DNA of 64,000 bases, taken from contig JAUICL010000003.1 of NCBI GenBank assembly GCA_030427905.1, forward strand, positions 186,001 to 250,000, in the 5' to 3' direction. The DNA is from Bacteroidia bacterium. GTDB taxonomy: Bacteria > Bacteroidota > Bacteroidia > Flavobacteriales_D > Cryomorphaceae. The stretch's first letter is position 1, and each line of letters opens with the position of its first letter. The position numbers and the translations under genes are program-made. Positions 50,633 to 60,056 of this stretch are shown here, piece by piece. Under the pieces are notes generated by a model. The model ran no database searches and was not told where the DNA came from. It saw only the letters and a program-made list of their open reading frames with translations.

Positions 50633-51580
50633 CTACGACTTAGAGTACTTCGCGATTGCTAAAGCAAAAAGGGTAAGGATCATTGCCACAGCCAGCGATG
50701 AAGCTAGAATCAACCACCTAACAGGCCAGCTCTTTTTATCAGCAACTTCAGGCTCTACCACCACATCGAGGTAACTTACATCCTCATACCCAATAGCGCG
50801 CCAGTCTAAATATTTTTCGACGAGTATTCCATACTGTTCCGCTGAATACTCACTCACTTTTTGAAGTGTTTGAACAAGGCTTCCAGAGCTTTCAAGATCT
50901 TGGAGCCAAGCACGTAACTCTTTGGTTGTTTCCGAGTTCTTGTTTCGCGAAAGCTCGAGCACATAAGCTCTAATCAATTCGCGTGTTTGTGCTTCATAGT
51001 TTAGCACCATTTTATCTTCACTGATGAGCTGAATTCTCTTTTCAAGGCTATCAATAAGGGTAAGATGATAATCCATCTGAGTTTTGAAGGATTGAGATTT
51101 AGAAAGCCCCCTCTCATTTCTAAAAGATCTAATTCCTTCATTCAGGAAAACTAGAATATCATCAGCCATTGCTTTAGCGATTTCCGGGTCTTCATCAAAT
51201 ACTTCGAGCAGTACAGACTCGTATTGAGTTTTGCTCGTAATAACCCGATCCGCGTATTCTAAATACAGGTAGTATTTAGAGTTGGGTTGATTTGGTTCAA
51301 TCTCGTATCGTTTATAGAGGTCGTATTTCTCAACTATTCTGTCGCGAATTTGACTCGACTCAAACATTTGTAAAAGCTGCTCAGTCTCAGATTCGTCGCT
51401 ATAGGTATTGATATTAACTGGATAAACAACAGCAACAGATTTAAACTTGGGAGCCATGAATGTTGGTCCGCTGAAAATAATAGCCAGTATCCCGACACAA
51501 ATACCTACAAGAAGAAAGACTTTAATATTCTCTCTTATGATTCTGAAAATAAATACGAAGTCAAATTTGTTAGATTCCAT
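50633..51580 (-). CDS. Wzz-like polysaccharide chain-length regulator (no kinase domain)
   Basis: A 315-residue inner-membrane protein with one N-terminal membrane segment (about 17-38), a long periplasmic domain with coiled-coil helices (SFKTQMDYHLTLIDSLEKRIQLI) and a second membrane segment (about 287-310). This is the Wzz architecture that sets polymer length. It has no Walker motifs, so it is not a fused tyrosine kinase (BY-kinase). The proline-rich GPTFMAPKFKS segment near the first membrane segment is shorter than usual. It is translated one base before the Wzy-like gene. Confidence 0.82.
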   Translation of the reverse strand: MESNKFDFVFIFRIIRENIKVFLLVGICVGILAIIFSGPTFMAPKFKSVAVVYPVNINTYSDESETEQLLQMFESSQIRDRIVEKYDLYKRYEIEPNQPNSKYYLYLEYADRVITSKTQYESVLLEVFDEDPEIAKAMADDILVFLNEGIRSFRNERGLSKSQSFKTQMDYHLTLIDSLEKRIQLISEDKMVLNYEAQTRELIRAYVLELSRNKNSETTKELRAWLQDLESSGSLVQTLQKVSEYSAEQYGILVEKYLDWRAIGYEDVSYLDVVVEPEVADKKSWPVRWLILASSLAVAMILTLFALAIAKYSKS

Positions 51581-51634
51581 CTAGACTGTTTCAGTTAAAA
51601 CGCGACAAATTTAATAATATTAGTACCCGCCGTC

Positions 51635-53077
51635 TTATTCTTTCGACTTGATTAGCTCTACCAGCTTTTTGGGCCGAATAGCACCCGACAAACCAAACAA
51701 AACAAGTCCGCATAAAGCTGCCACCAAGGCACCTATGGTAGTAGATTCTAGAAAGCTCTTTGCCCCCCATGCCAGAAATGGAAAGCCTAGGGCAAAAAGG
51801 ACGATCTGGCGCCAAAGCACTTTATCAAGCTGTAGTTGAAACTTGCGGTGCGCAACCACCCATTGGGCAATTCCAGCTGTGAGCTGGGTGACGAGGGTAG
51901 CCAGCGCTGCTCCGAATGCACCATACATGGGAATGAGTACAAAGTTAAAGACCACGTTTACCCCCAAACTAATTCCAGCGATGGTATTCAGGACCTTTAG
52001 ATTGGCATTGGCCGTCAACAAAGTGCCGTAAGTGTAAAACATGGTGAGTCCAACAAAACCAAACATCATAGCCGAAAAGGACCGAGCAGACGACTCAGAA
52101 ACGCTCACATATATCCAAGAAAGGACTTCATGAGAGAAAAAGAGAAAGTAAACCGCCAAGAGAATGCTTCCCCCAACCAAGAGTCTGGTAGCCATTCGAA
52201 GAATAGGTGTGAAATCTTCCTTCTCTTTCAGCATGCGGGCAAAAATAGGCATGAGCATAACTGGAAAAAGATGTGCAAACATCCCTGCCGCCTCGTAGTA
52301 GCGAAATCCTTGTGCATATATGCCTGCTTCAAAAGTTCCGTTCGGCAGCAAATTCTCTAACATAACGCCATCTAGTCGGTTGTAAAGCGAACCCATTAAA
52401 ATGAACAACGCGTACGGTAAACTATTGAGTACGATAAGTCGGGCAAACCGCCTGTCAAACTCAAATCGTAGGCGCTTCGTTTTGGGAAACAAGAAGGCCA
52501 AAGCCAAAACTAAAGTGATAAAATAGGCGAGTGTTTGAACGTAGACAAACCACTCAATTTTGAACTCACCATTTGTCAACTGACCATACAACAATCCACC
52601 ACAGATGAGAATTAGTAGAGCACGGTCGAGCACCGAAACAATACTATCGCGAACGAAAAGCTGGGTGGCTGTGAGATTGGATCTTACAAATAGAATAAAT
52701 GAAACCATAACCTGGTTTGCCACGAGCAAGGCCAACATTTCGGGTGCCTTCTCAGCATACCCCAACGCGACACCAATCAACACGGTAAGCAAGGAATAGC
52801 CTATCGCAAATAAGGCTTTTAGACTTAACAACTTGGAAAAGTGACTCGACAACCGCCTTTCATCTCTTGAGATACTTCTATTGTTGAAGTGATTTATCCC
52901 GAGATCGATAAGAATATTGAATATAAAGCTAAGGTTTAGAATGGCGAAGTAGAGTCCGTACTCTTCCTCTCCTACTCTGTTCTGCACTTGAGCGTCAATT
53001 CCCAGAATATAAATGGGCTTGATAATCACATTCAGGAGAATGAGAAAACCCAGATTGGAAATAAACTTCTTGTGCAT
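51635..53077 (-). CDS. Wzx-like polysaccharide flippase (MOP superfamily)
   Basis: A 480-residue polytopic protein with about 12-14 membrane segments that fits the polysaccharide transporter (PST) branch of the MOP superfamily. Characteristic parts are the N-terminal NLGFLILLNVIIKPIYILG, the GEEYGLYFAILNLSFIF block and PMYGAFGAALATLVTQL. It should flip lipid-linked repeat units to the periplasm. It lies between the GT4 and Wzz-like genes in the same operon. Confidence 0.88.
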   Translation of the reverse strand: MHKKFISNLGFLILLNVIIKPIYILGIDAQVQNRVGEEEYGLYFAILNLSFIFNILIDLGINHFNNRSISRDERRLSSHFSKLLSLKALFAIGYSLLTVLIGVALGYAEKAPEMLALLVANQVMVSFILFVRSNLTATQLFVRDSIVSVLDRALLILICGGLLYGQLTNGEFKIEWFVYVQTLAYFITLVLALAFLFPKTKRLRFEFDRRFARLIVLNSLPYALFILMGSLYNRLDGVMLENLLPNGTFEAGIYAQGFRYYEAAGMFAHLFPVMLMPIFARMLKEKEDFTPILRMATRLLVGGSILLAVYFLFFSHEVLSWIYVSVSESSARSFSAMMFGFVGLTMFYTYGTLLTANANLKVLNTIAGISLGVNVVFNFVLIPMYGAFGAALATLVTQLTAGIAQWVVAHRKFQLQLDKVLWRQIVLFALGFPFLAWGAKSFLESTTIGALVAALCGLVLFGLSGAIRPKKLVELIKSKE

Positions 53078-53096
53078 GGCGCAACGTTACAAATAT

Positions 53097-54224
53097 TTAT
53101 TCGTTTGTCGTTGCCTCGATACTCGCCCAAAGCTTTTCTGCAGACTTGTCCCAGTCAAATTTGGTCTTTTGAATCTGTCCTTTTGCCACCAATTCCGCTC
53201 TAAGATCTGGTGACTCAGCCAATTTCTTCATACCTCCAGCTATTTCAGAAGTGGAGTAAGGGTCCACCACAATCCCCCCTTCACCACAAACTTCGGGCAT
53301 AGAGCTGGTCGAAGAAGTAATAACCGGCACTCCAGCATAAAAGGCTTCCAAAATCGGAATTCCAAAGCCTTCAAAAAAGCTCACATAGCTCAAAGCCAGT
53401 GCCGCTCCATACAATTGGTGTAACACATCCATGGGTTGGCGTCCCAAAAACAATACATCTCGACGCACAGGAGAATTGGTTTCAAAATCGGCTAGGCCTT
53501 TGCTCCACCAGTGCCTTGCTCCCACCACCACAAACTTAGCATCAGACCCTGTTTCTTGCTTGAATAGCTCGAATGCCTTTAGCTGATTCTCCAAGTTTTT
53601 GCGCGGATGGATTAATCCAACAAACAAGAAGAAAGGCTGACCACTTGTATATTTCTTACGTACTTGATCTGCTTCGGAAGCAGCCAGCGGTGTAAAACCA
53701 GAGTTAGCTCCGTTGTACACCACATCTATTTTGGCCAACCCTACACCATATCTTTTATTCAGATCAGACTTGGTAAATTCGCTCACCGTCGCTATTCGGC
53801 TTGCTTTGCGTGCAAATCGCGGAAAGAAGTAGTGGTAGTACTTCCCAATGTGCCAAGGCAGGAACTCAGGGTGAGCTTCAAAATTCAAATCGTGAATTAC
53901 AGCTAGGCTCTTGGTGGATGTTCTGAGTGACAACCATCCATCTGGAGAGAGAAAAACATCGGGTTTGTATTTTTTTAGAACACGAGTTATTCCATATTCA
54001 AAAAACAAGTACCAAAGAATGGGGTGCCTGGCCTGCGGATGCGCAACAACAGCCTTTACATTCTGCCCGAAAATGAACTCTTCACTGGGCGTTCTATCAA
54101 AAATAAAAATGAACTCGTGCTCGGGATGCGCTTTCACAATGCGCTTGAGGGTTTCGAAAGTAAACCACCCAATACCTTCGAGCTTATCTTTAAGAAGCAA
54201 CCGTGTGTTTACGGCAATTCTCAT
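53097..54224 (-). CDS. Family 4 glycosyltransferase
   Basis: A 375-residue GT-B fold enzyme. The nucleotide-sugar site is FFEGFGIPILEAFYAGVPVI with the EX7E pattern, followed by SSTSSMPEVCGEGG; the acceptor half has IRAVNTRLLLKDKLEGIGW-type N-terminus and KYKPDVFLSPDGWL. Retaining GT4 enzymes transfer mannose, glucose or related sugars; the donor is unknown. It is the only glycosyltransferase in this operon, and overlaps the methyltransferase gene by four bases. Confidence 0.9.
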   Translation of the reverse strand: MRIAVNTRLLLKDKLEGIGWFTFETLKRIVKAHPEHEFIFIFDRTPSEEFIFGQNVKAVVAHPQARHPILWYLFFEYGITRVLKKYKPDVFLSPDGWLSLRTSTKSLAVIHDLNFEAHPEFLPWHIGKYYHYFFPRFARKASRIATVSEFTKSDLNKRYGVGLAKIDVVYNGANSGFTPLAASEADQVRKKYTSGQPFFLFVGLIHPRKNLENQLKAFELFKQETGSDAKFVVVGARHWWSKGLADFETNSPVRRDVLFLGRQPMDVLHQLYGAALALSYVSFFEGFGIPILEAFYAGVPVITSSTSSMPEVCGEGGIVVDPYSTSEIAGGMKKLAESPDLRAELVAKGQIQKTKFDWDKSAEKLWASIEATTNE

Positions 54225-55036
54225 CCTTCTTTGATCAGGCTAAAGTTCATCCCGAAAAACATCAATTCCCGTTTCCAGGCGCTCTTCTGCCAGAGTTTGT
54301 GCTCTTTATCAATGATCTCTTGCGTATTCTCACCTGTGTACTTTCCTGGCATGTAGTACCTGATATAGTCTACACTCGACTCATCCATTTTGAACGGGCG
54401 GATAGAAAACTCCTCACGCCACTTCTTCAATGATCGCGTGTTTTCATCTCCAAACAGAATCTCCTTTTGAAGTTTCTCGTCGTAGTACTTTTTGATGCGC
54501 TTGAAGCCCCGCTCCCGAAAATGCTTGATGTTGCAAATAATGTTATTTCCATTCTCTTCGGTTACGATGATCTTCCCTTTCGGTGAAAGCGACTCGTAGA
54601 AAATCTCAACGGCCTTGTCAAAAGGTTCGAGATGGTGAAGGGTGTCTTGAGCTACAACAAAATCGAAACTACCGGGTTCCGGCCTATCGTCAAACATGTT
54701 CTTGTAAGCAAACTTGAGTTTCGACAAATCCCCAAATTGGCTCCAATATTTAACGCGTTCCTGCATTTCATCGAAATAGTACTCGAGCGTTGTCCCTTCT
54801 ACTTCGTAACCGTTTAAAGCCATCAAAATACTGGTCGTACCGTATCCACATCCGATATCCCACACTTTTGCACCAGGCTTGTCGAGCTGGCTCATCACAA
54901 ACTCCATACGCTGCTCCAAATATGACTTTCGGAAGTGATACAGCTTTGGGTCGTTGATAAAGCGGTGGTAGTTGGTAAGGTTTGGATTAGCTTTTAATTC
55001 ATTTTCAAAATGAACAAAAAACTCAGACACAGTCAT
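54221..55036 (-). CDS. Class I SAM-dependent methyltransferase
   Basis: A 271-residue methyltransferase with motif I VWDIGCGYGTTSILMA, then the acidic strand end in EGTTLEYYFDEM and motif IV FVVAQDTLHHLEPF; a C-terminal extension of about 100 residues carries aromatic and basic residues. It heads the polysaccharide operon and may methylate a sugar or cap a chain. Promoter evidence is weak (TACTTTCG near 55055-55062, one mismatch to the -7 box). Confidence 0.88.
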   Translation of the reverse strand: MTVSEFFVHFENELKANPNLTNYHRFINDPKLYHFRKSYLEQRMEFVMSQLDKPGAKVWDIGCGYGTTSILMALNGYEVEGTTLEYYFDEMQERVKYWSQFGDLSKLKFAYKNMFDDRPEPGSFDFVVAQDTLHHLEPFDKAVEIFYESLSPKGKIIVTEENGNNIICNIKHFRERGFKRIKKYYDEKLQKEILFGDENTRSLKKWREEFSIRPFKMDESSVDYIRYYMPGKYTGENTQEIIDKEHKLWQKSAWKRELMFFGMNFSLIKEG

Positions 55037-55182
55037 AGCGGAAATTTTCTAGGGTGCGAAAGTACGATATTTATCTACATCTGTATTGAGATGGAATGTC
55101 AGGTTCAGAGCCTTGGCATTACAAGGGGAAAACTCGGTATTTAGGCCCAGATTGATGAAAAAAAGTCGAAATTTGCCATCAC

Positions 55183-55371
55183 ATGAGCGACTCTTTTAGT
55201 GGATTTAATAGAAGAAAAGAACTCGAACCAGACGAGTTCTATATGAGTGAAGAAGGGTACATCGTTTTCACCGAAAAATACCTACTCAAAAGAGGATACT
55301 GCTGTCAGAATGGATGTAAACATTGTCCTTACGGCTTCAATGCCAAGAAGGGAAGAATTGTCAAAAAGTAA
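55183..55371 (+). CDS. DUF5522 Cys-rich small protein
   Basis: A 62-residue protein with the DUF5522 signature YMSEEGYIVFTEKYLLKRG and a four-cysteine cluster GYCCQNGCKHCPYGF, likely to bind zinc or iron. It ends with a basic tail (KKGRIVKK). Function is unknown. It is encoded one base before the start of hutU, and the hutU frame can be read through most of it, but the cysteine pattern shows this is the coding frame. Confidence 0.85.
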   Translation: MSDSFSGFNRRKELEPDEFYMSEEGYIVFTEKYLLKRGYCCQNGCKHCPYGFNAKKGRIVKK

Positions 55372-55372
55372 T

Positions 55373-57388
55373 ATGGAAACTGCTACCACTCCAAGTTTTA
55401 AAGAAGCTATTCAACAAGGAATTCCGCAAGAGCTGCCCGAGCATCCGGGATTAAACTCTGAATATAGTCATGCTCCCAAGCGAAAGGCAATTCTCAGTCC
55501 AGCTGAAGAAAAGCTAGCCATAGCAAATGCGCTGCGCTACTTTCCCAAACACCAACATGCCGAGCTGAGCAAAGAGTTTTACAAAGAGCTCAAAACCTAT
55601 GGTCGAATTTACATGTACCGGTACACCCCTACTTATGAGATGTATGGACGGCCAATAGAAGATTACCCGTGTAAAAGCCAACAAGCCGCGGCCATTATGG
55701 TTATGATCCAAAACAATTTGGATCCGCGAGTGGCACAGCACCCACAGGAGCTGATTACTTACGGCGGAAACGGGGCTGTTTTTCAAAACTGGGCACAGTA
55801 CCTGCTCACAATGAAGTATTTGTCGGAAATGACCGATGAGCAAACGTTAGTGATGTACAGCGGACACCCTATGGGACTTTTTCCTTCACATAAGGATGCG
55901 CCCCGGGTGGTAGTGACCAATGGAATGATGATTCCGAACTACTCCAAGCCCGACGATTGGGAGAAGTTTAATGCGCTTGGTGTGACGCAATACGGTCAGA
56001 TGACTGCCGGTTCGTATATGTACATAGGCCCACAGGGAATAGTGCACGGAACGACTATCACCGTTCTCAACGGCGGAAGGAAAATTGCGAAAGAAGGTGA
56101 AGGGCTCGCAGGAAAGATATTTCTTACCAGTGGATTGGGCGGCATGAGTGGAGCTCAGCCAAAAGCCGGTAATATCGCAGGTTGCATTACTGTGATTGGC
56201 GAAGTAAACCCGGCAGCCGCCTACAAACGACATGAGCAAGGTTGGGTAGATGAAGTAATCACCAATTTGGATGAACTAGTAACCCGAACGCGCAAAGCGC
56301 AGGAAGATAAAGAAGTTGTATCCCTCGCCTACCTTGGAAACGTAGTCGAAATTTGGGAGAAATTTTTAGAAGCTGGTATCTATGTAGATCTTGGTTCGGA
56401 CCAAACATCCCTCCACAATCCATGGGCCGGTGGTTATTACCCCGTTGGACTATCATTTGACGAAGCCAATAAAATGATGGCTGAAGATCCTGAGAGTTTC
56501 AAAAAAGCGGTTCACGAATCTCTGATCCGCCAAACCAATGCGATCAACGCACACACTGAGCGTGGCACATACTTCTTCGACTACGGAAATGCTTTCTTAC
56601 TAGAAGCCAGCCGGGCTGGAGCCGATATTATGGCCGAGAACGGGATAGACTTCAAGTATTCATCCTACGTGCAAGATATCATGGGGCCCATGTGTTTTGA
56701 CTATGGATTCGGTCCTTTCAGATGGGTTTGTGCTTCCGGTAAGCCCGAAGATCTCGCCATTACCGATGAACTAGCTTGTGATGTATTGGAAGAGATTAGA
56801 AAGGAATCGCCGGCTGAAATTCAGCAGCAGATGGCCGACAATATTCAGTGGATTCGTGGAGCTCAGGAAAACAAACTGGTGGTGGGGACCCAAGCCCGCA
56901 TTCTCTACGCCGATGCCGAAGGTCGAATGAAGATAGCGGCTCGATTCAATGAAGCCATCAAAGCTGGCAAAATTGGCCCTGTGGTTCTCGGGCGAGATCA
57001 CCACGACGTTTCGGGAACAGATTCGCCATATAGAGAAACAAGCAATATTTACGACGGCTCCCAATTCACTTCCGACATGGCCGTTCACAACTTTGTAGGT
57101 GACGGTTTTAGGGGTGCGACATGGATCAGCCTTCACAATGGTGGTGGCGTAGGCTGGGGAGAAGTAATTAATGGTGGATTCGGTATGCTGCTGGATGGAT
57201 CTGAAGATGCAGACCGACGATTAAAGTCGATGCTCCATTGGGACGTAAACAACGGAATAGCCCGAAGAAATTGGGCTCGAAATGAAGGTGCTACCTTTGC
57301 CATAAAGCGAGCCATGGAAGCTGAGCCAAATTTGAAGGTGACGATTCCCGAGCTCGTGGACGAAGACATCCTAAACAACCTTCGATAA
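55373..57388 (+). CDS. hutU: Urocanate hydratase
   Basis: A 671-residue NAD-dependent urocanase that converts urocanate to imidazolonepropionate in histidine breakdown. Key blocks are YGRIYMYRYTP, LITYGGNGAVFQNWAQYLL, VMYSGHPMGLFPS, LTSGLGGMSGAQPKAG and the GRDHHDVSGTDSPYRE and FVGDGFRGATWISLHNGGGVGWGE regions. The long form seen in Bacteroidota and animals. The frame runs 42 codons upstream over the DUF5522 gene, but ATG 55373 is the true start. hutH, hutI and ftcD are not in the window. Confidence 0.95.
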   Translation: METATTPSFKEAIQQGIPQELPEHPGLNSEYSHAPKRKAILSPAEEKLAIANALRYFPKHQHAELSKEFYKELKTYGRIYMYRYTPTYEMYGRPIEDYPCKSQQAAAIMVMIQNNLDPRVAQHPQELITYGGNGAVFQNWAQYLLTMKYLSEMTDEQTLVMYSGHPMGLFPSHKDAPRVVVTNGMMIPNYSKPDDWEKFNALGVTQYGQMTAGSYMYIGPQGIVHGTTITVLNGGRKIAKEGEGLAGKIFLTSGLGGMSGAQPKAGNIAGCITVIGEVNPAAAYKRHEQGWVDEVITNLDELVTRTRKAQEDKEVVSLAYLGNVVEIWEKFLEAGIYVDLGSDQTSLHNPWAGGYYPVGLSFDEANKMMAEDPESFKKAVHESLIRQTNAINAHTERGTYFFDYGNAFLLEASRAGADIMAENGIDFKYSSYVQDIMGPMCFDYGFGPFRWVCASGKPEDLAITDELACDVLEEIRKESPAEIQQQMADNIQWIRGAQENKLVVGTQARILYADAEGRMKIAARFNEAIKAGKIGPVVLGRDHHDVSGTDSPYRETSNIYDGSQFTSDMAVHNFVGDGFRGATWISLHNGGGVGWGEVINGGFGMLLDGSEDADRRLKSMLHWDVNNGIARRNWARNEGATFAIKRAMEAEPNLKVTIPELVDEDILNNLR

Positions 57389-57410
57389 ATCTGTCAAAAC
57401 AAAAAGACAA

Positions 57411-58163
57411 ATGAGATTGATGTACAAAGTCCTTTTCGTAGCAATGTTCTTGGCCTACGGAATGAAAAGTTATGCCCAAGAAATTGTAAATGGAAATACG
57501 AATACTTGGTTTTTGGTTTTAGCTAAAACCAAGTTTGCTGAAAAGTGGAGTAATACCACAGAAGTACACGAACGGACCGGTGACTTTCTCAAAGATCAGG
57601 CTACCTTTATTTTTCGCCCGTCTATCGACTATCACCTCAACAAAGATGTTGAATTCTCGGTAGGTTATTCACTCCTACTCAATGAGCCATATGAGCCTTA
57701 CGACCAACTGTATGCGAGTACCGAGCACAATATTTGGGAGCAGGCACTCCTTTTTCACCGGGTAGGTGGTGTAGTGATGCAACACCGTTTTAGAGAAGAG
57801 CACCGCTGGGTTGAAGGCTTTGCGGAAGAAGATGATGAAATTGTAGATCTGGGTTATCAATTCAACAACAGGTTTCGATACCGTTTCACTATCAGCTTTA
57901 ATCTTTTGAAGCTAGATGAAGAAAAAGGAAGCGCCATTTTCGCCAACCTATTTGATGAAATCTGGATTTTTCAGAACGATAATCTCATGTTTACCCAATT
58001 CGCAAGAAACTGGCTTTATATGGGGCTTGGCTACAAGTTCAATGATTCGGCAAACATCCAGTTAGCTTACATGAATCAGAATGACAATCGGATTACACAC
58101 CACATTAAATCCCCTATCATTCAGTTGAGCTTTTTCAAGAACTTCGATCTAACGAAAGACTAA
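57411..58163 (+). CDS. DUF2490 outer-membrane beta-barrel protein
   Basis: A 250-residue outer-membrane protein with signal peptide ending SYAQ and alternating hydrophobic strands, including NTWFLVLAKTKFAEKWSN, FRPSIDYHLNKDVEFSVGYS, HRFREEHRWVEGF and a C-terminal QLSFFKNFDL. It fits DUF2490, of unknown function. It follows hutU by 22 bases and ends before a strong terminator. An ATG four codons in is possible. The link with histidine use is by position only. Confidence 0.85.
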   Translation: MRLMYKVLFVAMFLAYGMKSYAQEIVNGNTNTWFLVLAKTKFAEKWSNTTEVHERTGDFLKDQATFIFRPSIDYHLNKDVEFSVGYSLLLNEPYEPYDQLYASTEHNIWEQALLFHRVGGVVMQHRFREEHRWVEGFAEEDDEIVDLGYQFNNRFRYRFTISFNLLKLDEEKGSAIFANLFDEIWIFQNDNLMFTQFARNWLYMGLGYKFNDSANIQLAYMNQNDNRITHHIKSPIIQLSFFKNFDLTKD

Positions 58164-58170
58164 TCCACAA

Positions 58171-58198
58171 AAAAAGCCTTGGAATCAAGGCCTTTTTT
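58171..58198. terminator. Bidirectional intrinsic terminator
   Basis: GCCTTG (58176-58181) and CAAGGC (58186-58191) form a stem with a GAAT loop, preceded by A-run and followed by CTTTTTT. It separates the DUF2490 gene from the convergent rhodanese. Confidence 0.88.
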
Positions 58199-58215
58199 AA
58201 CGAACTGGAAGTCTA

Positions 58216-58539
58216 TTATCGTCTTCCCCACGCCATGATACCGCCTTTCAAATTGAAGGCTTTGTACCCGAGCTTCGTTAAGTGGGAAACTGCTTTTCCG
58301 CTACGCATACCACTTCTGCAGTATACGTAGTAAGTGTTTTCTTTTGGCAGAGCTTCGAGGTTTGACTTAAAGCTTGAGTCAAAAAAATCGATGTGCTCAG
58401 CGTTTGGAAGAGTTCCTTGAGAAATCTCTCCATCAGAGCGAACGTCAATAACGCGCGCACCTTCTTGATTCATCCTTGCTTCAAACTCTGCCGGCGACAG
58501 ATCCGTTTCTGACGACTTTCCAAATGAGAAAAATGACAT
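58216..58539 (-). CDS. Single-domain rhodanese-like protein
   Basis: A 107-residue rhodanese with active loop YCRSGMRSG and N-terminal VIDVRSDGEIS; the catalytic cysteine is near residue 74. It is the last gene of the operon regulator-permease-persulfide dioxygenase-rhodanese, 17 bases after the dioxygenase. It probably forms or transfers persulfide, the substrate of the dioxygenase. Confidence 0.9.
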   Translation of the reverse strand: MSFFSFGKSSETDLSPAEFEARMNQEGARVIDVRSDGEISQGTLPNAEHIDFFDSSFKSNLEALPKENTYYVYCRSGMRSGKAVSHLTKLGYKAFNLKGGIMAWGRR

Positions 58540-58556
58540 ATCTCGATGTTTTAGGT

Positions 58557-59969
58557 TTAAATACTTTCTTTCATTCCCGCGGCATAAGCAGCTTGAGGAA
58601 TATTGGTATTTGCAATGGCACCAAAGCCACCTTCCACATTGACCAAATTCTCAAAACCTCGCGCCTTTAGGATAGATGCAGCAATCATAGAGCGGTACCC
58701 ACCAGCACAGTGTAAATAGTGCTTCGTGTCCTGGTTGAAAGCTGACATTTCATTATTCAGGTTGTCCAAAGAAATCAATCGAGCCTTATCAAGGTGGCTG
58801 ATCGCGTATTCGCTCGGTTTTCTGACATCCACTACGTCGATGTCAGTCGAGTTAAATCGCGATGCGAATTCATCTGGTGAAATGCTCTCGATAGTATCGA
58901 TTTCCTTTCCAGCTTCTTTCCACGCAGCGAAACCGCCGTTAAGGAATCCGATGGCATGGTCGTATCCCACTCGAGCCAATCGAGTTACTACTTCTTCTTC
59001 CCTTCCTGGATCAGCAACAATCAGGATAGGCTGCTTGATATCGAGAATCAAAGCTCCAACCCAAGGTGCAAAACCACCGTCAATTCCGATAAAGATGCTG
59101 TTTGGAATAAACCCTTCTGCGAAATCACCTGGCTTTCGCGTATCAAGGACAAGCGCCCCAGACTCATTGGCCGCAGCTTCAAACCCTTCTGGAGAAAGCG
59201 CTTGGAGCCCTCTTTCCAAAATGGAGTCAATACTGTCGTATCCTTCTTTGTTCATAGCCGCATTCTTTGGGAAGTAGAATGGTGGTGGAGCCAGTCCAGT
59301 CGTTACTTCCTTCACAAATTCTTCCTTGGTCATATCAGCGCGAAGCGCATAGTTTGTAGCTTTCTCTTCACCGATGGTTCCCATTGTTTCCTTTCGCATA
59401 TTCTTACCACATGCCGATCCTGCACCGTGCGCCGGATAGACGATCACATCGTCGGGAAGCGTCATGATCTTTGTACGCAAGGAGTCGAATAGGTATCCAG
59501 CCAACTGCTCCTCTGTCAAATCAGACTTCACAGCTAAATCAGGACGACCAACATCTCCAAGGAATAAGGTATCGCCAGAGAAAATTGCCGTTTCTTTTCC
59601 ATCTTCATCTAGTAAGAGGTAAGTGGTGCTTTCCATAGTGTGTCCAGGAGTGTGGAGCACTTTAATCTTCACGTCGCCAATATTCAGGATGTCTCCATCT
59701 GTGGCAATATGAGCATCAAACTTTGGATTTGCATTCGGTCCAAAAACGATTTGAGCACCTGTAGCCTTCGCTAGATCGATGTGACCAGAGACGAAGTCGG
59801 CGTGAAAGTGCGTTTCTAGTACGTACTTGATCTTAGCCTTGTTTTCTTCGGCTCTTTTCAAATACGGTTGTATTTCGCGCAATGGATCTATAATAGCTAC
59901 TTCGCCATTGCTCTCAATGTAATAGGCCCCTTGAGCGAGGCATCCGGTATATATCTGTTCTACTTTCAT
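58557..59969 (-). CDS. Persulfide dioxygenase-rhodanese fusion (ETHE1/PDO-like)
   Basis: A 470-residue protein with an N-terminal MBL domain (1-235) of the persulfide dioxygenase type and two C-terminal rhodanese domains. The metal motif is THFHADF rather than THxHADH; DTLFLGDVGRPDL and YPAHGAGSACG match the PDO subfamily. The first rhodanese lacks cysteine at the active loop (VADPGREE), the second keeps it (HCAGGYRS). PDO oxidises glutathione or other persulfides to sulfite. The ATG at 59969 gives the family start (MKVEQIYTGCLAQGAYYI); the frame extends to 60014. Confidence 0.93.
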   Translation of the reverse strand: MKVEQIYTGCLAQGAYYIESNGEVAIIDPLREIQPYLKRAEENKAKIKYVLETHFHADFVSGHIDLAKATGAQIVFGPNANPKFDAHIATDGDILNIGDVKIKVLHTPGHTMESTTYLLLDEDGKETAIFSGDTLFLGDVGRPDLAVKSDLTEEQLAGYLFDSLRTKIMTLPDDVIVYPAHGAGSACGKNMRKETMGTIGEEKATNYALRADMTKEEFVKEVTTGLAPPPFYFPKNAAMNKEGYDSIDSILERGLQALSPEGFEAAANESGALVLDTRKPGDFAEGFIPNSIFIGIDGGFAPWVGALILDIKQPILIVADPGREEEVVTRLARVGYDHAIGFLNGGFAAWKEAGKEIDTIESISPDEFASRFNSTDIDVVDVRKPSEYAISHLDKARLISLDNLNNEMSAFNQDTKHYLHCAGGYRSMIAASILKARGFENLVNVEGGFGAIANTNIPQAAYAAGMKESI

Positions 59970-60056
59970 AATCAATTTATCTGATACAAATTTCGTGAAT
60001 TCTGAGCCATTCAAAGTGACTCAGGTTACAATTTATCAATTGGGCCATCGATCCTG

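Noticed and set aside
55247-55372. N-terminal extension of urocanase
   Set aside because: It overlaps the DUF5522 gene, whose cysteine pattern identifies the coding frame; ATG 55373 gives the standard urocanase start.
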